Positions 55,387 to 64,000 of a DNA stretch of 64,000 bases are shown here, one piece after another. The stretch comes from Erythroxylum novogranatense (taxonomy: Eukaryota; Streptophyta; Magnoliopsida; Malpighiales; Erythroxylaceae), in the NCBI GenBank assembly GCA_029891385.1, contig CM057227.1, positions 64,295,567 to 64,359,566 on the forward strand, read 5' to 3'. Each line of letters begins with the position of its first letter. The stretch's first letter is position 1. The notes under the pieces were generated by a model. It had not been told where the DNA came from and ran no database searches. It saw only the letters and a program-made list of their open reading frames with translations. Made by a program: the position numbers and the translations under genes.

Positions 55387-57735
55387 CTAAAGCAAGTATA
55401 ACATATACCTCATACCCATCCCTTCTAGGTGACTCTCAAAGCTCTTTTGAGACAATATCTTTATGAACAGAACAACAAGGTTTTTCTCTGCGGGAATATT
55501 TACAACATTCACCTCTCCACATTGTATTATCTCCCTCATGAGATGGTACTTTTGTTCAATGTGTTTGGAAGCTTTGTGATTTTAAGGTTCTTTAGAATTA
55601 GCCACTGCCCCACTATTATCACAACAAAGTGTAATGGCCTTTTTTGCCTCAAGAACCACCTCCAAATCATTTAGGAACTTGCAGAGCCAAACTTCTTCTT
55701 TTGCTGCTTCACAAGCAACAACATGCAGCCCCTATAATCTAATCAGTAACACAAGATTACTTAATACTCCTCTAGACTATGGCTCCACCTCCTCAAACAA
55801 ATATAGAATTAGAAGTTGATTTCCTCGAATCAACATCTGATTGAAAATTGGAATCCATATATCCCATTGGAATAAGATTACTTCCAGAGTAAACAGGCAT
55901 GAAGTTCTTCATACTATAAAGATACTTCAGTATACACTTAACCGTAGTCAAATGTTTCATTCCTGGATTGGATTGAAATCTACTTACCAATCCCACTGCG
56001 TAACAGATATCCGGTCTAGTGCAAAGCATTGCATACATTAAACTTTCAACTGTCGAAGTATATGGAATGTTACACATGTGTTCAACCTCCTCTTAGGTTT
56101 TAGGTGCTTGTTCCTTTGAAAGTTTGATTCCATGTCTAGTAGGTGTGAAACCCCTCTTGGAATCTTGCATGGCAAATTTATTGAACATATTCTCAATGTA
56201 GGTTAGTTGAGAAAAGGATATCTATTTGTTCTTACGATCCCTTATAAGTTTGATCCTTAGAACATAGTTAGCCTCTCAAATCCTTCATTGAAAACTATTC
56301 ATTCATCCATCCCTTAACTGTAGATAACATTCCCACATCATTCCCAATGAGCAGAATGTCATCAACATACAGGATTAGAAAAATAACCTTTCCATCTTGT
56401 ATCCTTTTATAGACACAAGGCTCACCTAGGTTTTGTATGAACCTATTGGTTTAGATACACTTATCAAACCTAATGCTCGAAAACCTAGACACTTGCTTAA
56501 GTCCATAAATGGACCTTTGCAACTTGCATACCTTATGCTTATTACCTGGCTCAATTAATCCTTCTAGTCGGGCCATATAAATGGTATCCTTAAGATCCGC
56601 ATTAAGAAATACGATTTTGACATCCATTTACCATATTTCATAATTGAAATAGGCTGCTATGACCAAAAGAATCCTGATGGACTTAAGCATGGAAATCGGA
56701 GAAAAAGTATCCTCATAATCTATACCCTCTTTTTGAGAATAGCTCTTAGCTACCAATCTAGCTTTAAAGGTCTCTACCTTTCCATTTGATCCTCATTTCC
56801 TTTTGTATATCCATTTACACCCTATGGCTTTTACATTTGATGATAAATCTACAAAGATCCAAACTTCGTTGGCATACATGGAATGTATTTCCGATTCCAT
56901 CACCTTAAACCATTTTTCTGCATCAATATCATTAATAGCCTGTGTATATGTAATGGGATCCATTTCTTCTTGGTTTGAGATGGCAATAAAGCCTTCTCCT
57001 AGACTTAGATACCTATCTGGATGTCTCACAAACCTCCCACTATGTCTAGGCACAACATGATGTTTAGGTTGCACTTTTGATTTAACTATTGAATCCATTT
57101 CGACATCTTGTTCTATTATATCCCTATCAACTCTTGAATTAGATGAAATAACTAAGTCCTTTACTATTAATTAACTTCCTCCTTTGTGATTTCTCACAAA
57201 CTCTTCCTCTAGGAAGGTCACATTTGTCGACACAAATATCTTCCTATCTTGATAATTGTAAAAATTGTACCCTTTAGTTCCCTTAGGATATCCTACAAAC
57301 AAACATACTTTTAATCTTGGTTCCATCTTTGTGCACTCAAGTCTTATAACATGGGCTGGGCAACCCCAAGTCCTTAAGTGTCATAATGAAGGCACTCAAC
57401 CAATCCACAACTCCCTGGGTGTTTTAGGCACCAATTTGGATAAAGAATAGTTAAGAAGATATGTTGCTTTTTGTATGGCATATCCCCAGAACGATTCTGG
57501 AAGGCTAGCGTAGGAAATCATTGTTCTTACCATTTCTAATAGAGTCCTATTTCTCCTCTCAACTACACCATTCTGTTGAGGTGTTCGAGGAGATGACAAA
57601 TTGGAAACAATTCCATTATCAATTAAATATTGTTGGAACTCTCCAGCTAAGTACTCACCACCTCGATCCAATTGAAGTTGTTTTAATAGCTTGCCTAGTT
57701 TCTTTTCAACTTTAGCTTTGAATTCTTTGAACTTT
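55387..57735 (-). pseudogene. Copia polyprotein: integrase end, reverse transcriptase, RNase H
   Basis: In the sense direction: 57,396-57,671 gives MDRGGEYLAGEFQQYL (catalytic Asp), then SSPRTPQQNGVVERRNRTLL (catalytic Glu) and MISYASLPESFWGYA. The piece 56,793-57,098 gives the start of RT (RHSGRFVRHPDRYLS, WFKVMESEIHSMYANEVW, then GCKWIYKRK). Near 56,350 the palm motif YVDDILLIGN is intact. The piece 55,793-56,077 gives RNase H (LMYAMLCTRPDICYAVGLVS, GYMDSNFQSDVDSRKSTS). Several stops and frameshifts lie between. In working relatives this set copies and inserts the element. Confidence 0.88.
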
Positions 57736-58629
57736 TCAAAAGATTTGTTTTTTATACATCAAATACAAATAGTCATTTCTTAAGTAATCATCTATAAAGG
57801 TTATAAAGTATTCATAACATCCTCTAGCTTGTACGTTCATGGGCCCACACACTTCTATATGTACCAGGTCCAACATAGATTTAGATATGTTTCCTTTATA
57901 AGGAAATGAGGCTTTGGTCATTGTTTCTTCAATACAAGATTTACAGGTGGGTAATAGATCATTATCTAAGCCCATAAGGATCTCATCCTTTACTAACCTA
58001 TCAAGTCTTTTCTTATTGATATGACCTATTCTTAAGTGCCACAGATATTTAGAATTAATGCTAGAGTCATTGGAATGTCTTGGTTTTATCCACTCTGTGG
58101 TGTTTAGTGAGCCTGTCATAGGTTTTATAAAAAACAATCCTTGTTTAATTATCGCATCACAAATAAAATCCTTATTCTCATATAGTGAAACAACACTTTC
58201 AAAATATAAGGAATAACTATATTTTATTAGACAAAAAATAAAAATCATTTTACTTACAATCATTGGAATGTAATAAACTTCCTTCAAATATAACCTATGA
58301 CCACTAGGAAAGTCTAAGATAACTACTCCCACTGATTCTGTTGAAACATAGGATGTATCTACTATCTTGACTTGAAACTGGCCTTTAGGTAGTTTTTTCC
58401 TTTGATGGAACCCCTGTAAAGAATTAGAAACATGGTGAGTGGCTCCTGAATCTAATATCCAGGAATCAGATAATTCTTCCACATTTCTAGTTCCTAACAA
58501 ACTTAGGAAACCCATACCTTGTTTACTTTTGAGGAACTCAAGGTAGACTGGACAATTTCTTTTATAGAGGCCCATCTCATCACAATAGAAATACTTTCCC
58601 TTGGTGTTCTCTTTGACCTTCTTTTTCAT
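57736..58629 (-). pseudogene. Copia polyprotein: zinc knuckle, protease, pre-integrase and integrase start
   Basis: A 297-residue frame. Residues about 14-28 (YFYCDEMGLYKRNC) are a gag knuckle with the first Cys and the His replaced. WILDSGATHHVSNS is the aspartic protease site. YLWHLRIGHINKKRLDRLVK with CKSCIEETMTKASF is the pre-integrase zinc domain. VHIEVCGPMNVQARGCYEYF, then FIDDYLR is the integrase start. It has Glu where most relatives have the first catalytic Asp (DVCGP). A stop ends the frame at 57,736, and the core continues in another frame. Confidence 0.9.
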
Positions 58630-58639
58630 AGGTTAGGCC

Positions 58640-59340
58640 TTGACCCTTGTTTGGGCCTTCTTTTTCATTAGACCCTTCTTCTTTTGCTTTCCCTTACCCT
58701 TGGTCTTAGAAGAAGATGCTACATTAGCTTATAGCCTATGATCTTTGATATTCAATATCTCCTCCGTACTCTAAAGGTTATTCATTAACTCAATCAAGGC
58801 GTAATCCTTGGTATTGAGTTCATAGTCTAACTTAAACTGCTAAAAGGAAGAGTTTAAACTATTGATGATCATAATCATCTACATATCTACATCCATGTCC
58901 ACCCCAAACATCTCATCCTCAATGATCGCAAAGATTACCTTCATCATGTAATCCCGCAACGATTCACTAGGTTTTTGTCTGAGATTATAAAGGGTTTGGA
59001 TAGTTTTCACTCTTGCAAACCTAGTCCTCACAACAAACATCTTATGTAGGTGATGAACAATAGCATTAGTATTTTTCATACAAGCATTTTGGTTTTGCAA
59101 CATGCCACTAACAAAAACTAAAATATAATACTTAGTAGTCTTGTTAGCATTCTGCCAACACTCATATTGTTGGTCTATCATAGAAGTTTAATCTCCACCC
59201 GAAGGTGCAGGCTCATTTTCAGTTAAAACCTATGAAATATGTTCATATTGAAGAACAATGTCAAGGTTACGTCTCCGTTCATTAAAATTCTCTCTGTTTT
59301 CCAATTAGTTATTTGTCAAGAGCAAAGTGAGTGGATTCAT
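58640..59340 (-). pseudogene. Copia gag region
   Basis: It starts ATG at 59,338-59,340 (MNPLTLLLTNN). Text from 58,879-59,181 fits the UBN2-type copia gag: YECWQNANKTTKYYILVFVS, then RTRFARVKTIQTLYNLRQKP and LRDYMMKVI. After it comes a Lys-rich stretch before the zinc knuckle at 58,6xx. Multiple stops and a frameshift near 59,185 interrupt it. Gag would make the cytoplasmic particle. Confidence 0.8.
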
Positions 59341-60448
59341 TTTATGGTTGATTATGTCTAAAAATATAAATTATTGAAACATGAGCATATTAGTCAATAA
59401 AATTGGAACTTAGTATAAAATCATGATGCATGTATGTATGATGATAGATTTAACAAAAACTAAAAACAGTTAATCTTTATACGACAATTATTTTTCTTAT
59501 CTATAATAGACTAAATGATGGTGGGCCATCTTATCCATTAAAAGAAAAATTAGGACCTCCCACTAAAAAAGCTACCAAGCATCTTCATGTTTAACTTTTA
59601 AAAAAGCATTTTAATTTGGTCCATACTTTTACCAACAAAGCTATGGTGGGCAGGTTAATATTAAAATATGTTGAGTGTTTAACCATTTGATTCATTCACT
59701 AATGGTACTTGCAAATCATGCCTTAGTGGGAGGTCACATTTGCTACCAATAAATGGACTTATCCGTAAGGAAACCCAAACCATGCAAGACTTAGGATTCA
59801 TGCCCTCCAATGGGGAGTAACACTTCACTATATGCAAATGGGCCATCATTTGGAGACCTTGGACTCTCACATGAGCATCCTCTCCCACTCAATCATTTTG
59901 GGCTTTAAGTTTTAATTATCATCTTGTCTAAATGCAATTTATTATCCATCCTATATTGTTTCATTATATATCTCATACATAATGAATACTTGGCAAAGCC
60001 TAGGGTTGGCAATTTTCTAATCACATGCAATCACATAATATCCCATATTATTTGCATTCATTTATCCATTCATCACATGAAATAATAAGCCACATTTGAT
60101 TGTCCATCCGAGAAACATAAAAATAATTACAAGCCTTATAGGCCCAAAGTATTCTTCTTGGACTTAGATCTTCCACTTCAAACTCTTCGCTCACATGATC
60201 TTGCCCAATCGGTAAAAAGTGTGTAATGGCTTTACTTTTCAACACAAAATTTGATTTTCATAAAATCGAAATTTTTCCCATAAGAAAACAAAAATCTACA
60301 CTTGTTTTTCACCAAAACCGAAACTTATGAATATTACATAAAAATTCTAGCACTTGTAAAAAAATTGTTACAAAAAAATTCATACAACCAAAATTTTGTT
60401 AAAACAAAATTCCAACACATTTGTTTTCTAATAACCATAACCAAAGTC
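59341..60448 (-). other. Copia leader or distal 5' LTR region, unresolved
   Basis: About 1.1 kb between the gag start and the recognisable part of the 5' LTR. It should hold the end of the LTR and the primer site, but I find neither a TGGTATCAGAGC-type site nor a match to 43,816-44,730. Repeated CATAATGAATACTTGGC and ACATGCAATCACAT-like phrases look LTR-like. There is no gene; the frames at 59,679-59,888 and 60,048-60,245 show no family motif. Confidence 0.5.
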
Positions 60449-61565
60449 TAGCCCATTTCTAAATGTAAATTTGGACTTCTAATTAACCATTAGTTAGTGC
60501 ATGCCCAACATTCGATTATGGGCTTCTAAAACCTCCATTTATATTTCTTACTTTCCTTGATAACCTTCCTTGAACCCAAGTGGGGAATCTTGTTGGACTT
60601 AGATAATTCAAGCTCCAATAAGTCCAAAATTAATTTAATCTCATTAGAATAAATTCTAGCTTGTTTACTAAATGTCATTCCACTAAAGACAATTAGTTGA
60701 ACTCTTGAATTACAAAATATTATGAGAATACATATTTCAAATAATATGTCCAATTGCAAACCCTATCATGAACCTTATTATAGCCATTCGCACAACAAAG
60801 GGTAAGATTACCGTTTTGCCCTTTTGTTGGTTTTTTCTTCTAGATCTCCCGTTTTACTTTATATGGTGATTCACATACAAGATCTCATCTTGGTGTTAAG
60901 ACTTGATGGGTAACTAGTTCATCAAACTAATAGCACCAGTTTAATCATCAAATCTCCTTAAAACATCTAGAAGTGATGATATCACTATAAAATAATTATT
61001 TGAGATAATATTCCCTAATACATGTTTCAATTAATAATTCTAACATATAGACACTAGATTGATACTCTATAAAAATTCATTTTGATCATACCAAGAATTA
61101 TAATGATACACATATGAGTTCACCACTCATCAAGATTATGGTCCATGATAAACAAATGCTTAAGTTGTGTGTTTTAAGATTAAAGTAACAAGCCACTTTA
61201 TTCTTTAAAACATAGTTGATTCCAAATTCATTTAATAGTGCCATTATCGATATTTAACTACTATCATGATAAGAAACTCATTATTCCTCAAGTAAACTCC
61301 TTTACTTACGTGGAGATTCAATTGTGAATAAATTAATTTAGATGCTAATAATATATATGTTTCCATATGTATATATATATGTCTATTACTTACAAAAGAA
61401 TCTCGATACCTTTTGACTAGATATATAATACTCATACATATAAAACCAAACTCATTTATTTTATTATTAATAAATATTTTCATTACAAAACTGTAATTGG
61501 AAGAAAATTAAGTTACATTTAAATAAACTTACTTTCTAGAGCATTATATTTACCTAACTCCAACA
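60449..61565 (-). repeat. Copia 5' LTR, recognisable part
   Basis: It aligns by eye with 44,731-45,213 plus 54,853-55,372 and with the scrap at 38,645-39,016. Shared phrases include CTAGCCCATTTCTAAATG, CTTAAAACATCTAGAAGTGATG-type text (60,955 onward) and GAATCTC...TAGATATATAA. It ends CTCCAACA at 61,565, the sense start of the LTR. Confidence 0.82.
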
Positions 61566-62860
61566 GCCTTGTTGCACACTTGGTTCTTCCAGTTGCACAC
61601 TTGGTTCTTCCAACTGCTTACCACTCCTAAATGTGATCAGCTTGAGTTGTTTCTTTAGATTTGCCTAAGTGATGCTTAATAGGCTACCTGCATTTCAAGA
61701 AGATAAGTCAGTATCAAATTGGCCTACCTGAACCTCTAAATTATCGATGGATGAAGCATGGTTCTTTAAGATTACATTCAGGCTTGCAAACATCTATTTC
61801 TGGTACTCTTCTTGGGTTATAAATTTAGAGTTCATCGCTATCCGTCTTTCTCTCCAAGGTTCTAAATCGATCTTTTCAAAATATGGCAGGTCTTAGAGGT
61901 CTTGCTGGGTCACTTGCGTTATTAACACTCCAAGAAGATGATTTTTCCACCTCAGATTATAAATGTTGGAGTATGGACTATTACCTCTTTGTTGTGGTTG
62001 GCCCAAGTAATTTATCTATCCTATGCCACTAGCTCCTAAGAAGAAATAATCTGCTATATAATGGTTGTATAGTTTTGATTGTGGATGAAGAAGTTCCTTA
62101 CATATTGTACGACTTCTAAATGAGAGTGGTAATCTGGGCTTACAAGGTTGTAACATAATCAATTGGAATCATGCATTTTTTTCCTTTATGCCTTGCCTAC
62201 TCCTTTCATTTGATCATATACAACTGTTAATAGCCAACTCCCCCAAAAGATCATGAGTTGTCTCAATGGTTTTCCTCATTAAAGACCCTCTAGTAGTTGT
62301 ATCAATTTTCCTTCATGTAGTTTGACTCACACCATTGTAGAATGTCTAGAGTAAGAACTCCCTTGGAAGGTTATGGTGTGGGCAGCTTCGCTGCAATTCT
62401 TTAAACCTCTCCTAAGCTTCAAATGAGGACTCCCTATCATTTTGTTAAAATTTTGTAATCTCCTTAATGATTCAACTATTCTTTGTCAAAGGAAAATACT
62501 TGGTAAGGAAGGCTTAGGCTACTTGCTCTCATGTGGTAATCTGAGATGCACTAAGTTAGTTGTACTATGGCTTGGCTCGATCTCGTAAAGTGAATGGACA
62601 TAGTCTGAGCCACACATCATCATTAGACATCCCTTGAAATCTAAAAGTATCACATATCTCCAAGAAGTTTACTAGGTGGGCATTGGGATCTTCAGTTGAT
62701 AACCCATAGAATTGAACACTATTCTGGAGTATGTTGAGGAGTGCAGGTTTAATTTTAAAATTGTTTTCTTAAACCACAAGCCTTATGATTCCTTGTGAAC
62801 TAATATGGGGCCTTATGAAATCCATCAGTGTTCTCTCGACCCCTCCTAGTTCTCCTTCTT
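61566..62860 (-). pseudogene. Athila-like gag, N-terminal part
   Basis: In the sense direction the first recognisable text (near 62,760-62,640) is NFKIKPALLNILQNSVQFYG, then DPNAHLVNFLEICDTFRF, the standard opening of Athila gag. Near 62,420-62,380 is FEAWERFKELQRSCPHH-like text. Further on comes a duplicated QLEEPSVQ phrase (61,571-61,615) in the variable linker, into which the copia element inserted. The frame is broken many times and no long open frame remains. Protein half two is at 43,574-43,815. Confidence 0.82.
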
Positions 62861-63047
62861 CTGTTATATTCCTTTTTAGTAACTCTTGGCACTTATCTCC
62901 TCTTAGCGCTCTTCTGTGTCTTATAATGTCAAATAGCTCTTCTTCACTAAACTAGGTAGATCTTTTTATGCTCCTTGTGTTTATGCACCTGCAAATACAC
63001 ATGGAAAAATATTCACCTAAACTAAACAAGATGCTAAACAAATCAAT
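62861..63047 (-). mobile_element. Athila-like leader between primer site and gag
   Basis: Untranslated spacer in the sense direction. No gene or repeat was recognised in it. Confidence 0.5.
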
Positions 63048-63065
63048 CCCCAGTAACGGTGCCTA
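63048..63065 (-). other. Decayed primer binding site of Athila-like element
   Basis: The sense sequence AGGCACCGTTACTGGGG compares with the Asp-type site TGGCGCCGTTGCCGGGG used by Athila-group elements. The internal differences are mostly C-to-T or G-to-A at CpG/CNG positions. It is directly followed by the LTR. Confidence 0.72.
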
Positions 63066-63070
63066 AAACT

Positions 63071-64000
63071 TGTTCATTCGCAAATTAAACTATTAGTTTT
63101 ACATCAAAAACCACAAGTATATGGGTCGTTACTTGTAGTTAAAAATAGATATCATCCCACAGAGATTGATGTTATACACCACTCAATTTAGGTCAAACTT
63201 TGTGTAAGAAAATGATTTCAAAAGATTAAAAACTAGAAATTAATTGAAAATTGATTAAACTAGCAATGAACTACCAATTAAGGAAAAGTGTAGTAATTTG
63301 ATGGCCAAGGTTTAAAATTAGGAGTTACTCTATCCCTTTTTTGCTTTCCTCTTGTGTTCTTGATCCAATTATGCTTGACCCAAGATTTTCGAATGTTCAA
63401 TTACCCTCTCTTAAGGCATAATTAGCTAACCCTAATTGAATGGATTAGAATTAGTTATGTTATCTCTAGACTTACCAAGCTCTCCTAATCCTTCAATAAG
63501 ATTTTAAGCACTCCTATATGTGATTTTAAGGAAACAGATAAGATCTCTCTTCAAGTATTTGGAAAAATCTAAATATTTATTAGGTCTATTGGAAGCTAAC
63601 TCTCGTTACACTACCCAACTCAAATACTCACACTCACCCTCTCAATCTATTGTATGGTATAAGTATAGTAAATATCTCAAAACAAATTTCATTACATCCA
63701 AAACAAGAGTTCCACAAATAGTTCAAAAAAACTCCTACAAGTTGTTTAGCTACTCATGATCATGAACAATCCAACAAAATCCATCTTTTTTATAGTAAAA
63801 TTCATAAAAATAAAAAAAATAAAATTTGATTAAAGCCAAGAACTCCTTCTCTCAACTCCAAAAAGTTGGAAAATTTTTAAATATTGTTGTTATTCCCATT
63901 TTTCTAAGGTAGATTATGTGTTTCCTTTCTTTGACTAGCCTTAAAAGGTGTCATTTTTTCTATTTTTGGTGTGTCTTCTAATAGGTGGAGGCTCTTAGGG
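63071..64000 (-). mobile_element. Athila-like 5' LTR, runs off the window
   Basis: It starts TGTTCATTCGC next to the primer site. It contains the phrase GGGTCGTTACTTG...CCCACAGAGATTGATG (63,122-63,171), which is common at the U5 end of this LTR group in plants. Its other end lies beyond 64,000. The frame at 63,520-63,759 has no family signature and is taken as chance. Confidence 0.65.

Larger units (their letters stand above)
43816..61565 (-). mobile_element. Ty1/copia retrotransposon, interrupted
   Basis: A minus-strand element inserted in Athila gag. Its ends are TGTTGG (43,816) and CCAACA (61,565). The flanking 5-mers GCCCT (43,811-43,815) and GCCTT (61,566-61,570) match at four of five. 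It has a 3' LTR split by a chromovirus (43,816-45,213 and 54,853-55,372), a polypurine tract (55,373-55,386), a decayed polyprotein (about 55,400-59,340) and a 5' LTR ending at 61,565. The two LTRs match over about the first 1.0-1.1 kb in the sense direction, but I could not match their distal parts. Confidence 0.75.

Overview
This 64 kb window looks like plant heterochromatin, most likely from a flowering plant. It is AT-rich, has almost no intact reading frames, and nearly every base can be assigned to nested transposable elements. The signs are Ty3/gypsy chromoviruses with initiator-Met primer sites and chromodomains, Athila-type gypsy elements with an Asp-type primer site, a Ty1/copia polyprotein, and a hAT DNA transposon with an exact 8-bp target duplication. 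I see no intact cellular gene, tRNA, rRNA or CRISPR array. The only cellular-looking sequence is a short TPR exon carried inside the hAT element.

Layout. (A) 1-38,644: the base layer is the 3' end of a plus-strand Athila-like element (1-88, 4,511-4,870) and its 3' LTR, which starts near 4,871 and is split into 4,871-5,217, 13,713-13,958 and 36,577-38,644. Inserted into it are: a 4.4-kb minus-strand solo LTR (89-4,505, duplication CTTTG); a hAT element (5,226-13,704, duplication CTAATCCT), itself split by a 4.0-kb solo LTR (8,572-12,577, duplication GTCGC); and a minus-strand chromovirus with 3-kb LTRs (13,959-36,576, duplication ATATC). The chromovirus gag is interrupted by a plus-strand, coding-free LTR element of the LARD type (20,718-32,449). 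(B) 38,645-39,016: a copia LTR scrap lies at the junction of two Athila remnants of opposite orientation. (C) 39,017-64,000: a decayed minus-strand Athila-like element (pol 39.2-43.8 kb, gag 61.6-62.9 kb, primer site at 63.05 kb, 5' LTR from 63,071 past the window end). It is split by a minus-strand copia element (43,816-61,565), whose 3' LTR is split by a plus-strand, internally deleted chromovirus (45,214-54,852, duplication AGTTT). Nesting reaches three levels in three places.

Element boundaries rest on terminal TG/CA, primer sites, polypurine tracts and target-site duplications read directly from the sequence. All coding regions are broken by stops or frameshifts, so movement of any of these elements would depend on intact relatives elsewhere.

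The most interesting signals are inside the LTRs. First, several gypsy LTR families share a layout of splice-like sites around a 67-nt segment. Second, there is a palindromic cassette at a fixed position that differs even between the two LTRs of one element. Third, there is a systematic ACTG versus TCG discrepancy between LTR copies that may be a sequencing artefact. The hAT element also carries an exon-plus-splice-donor fragment of a TPR gene.
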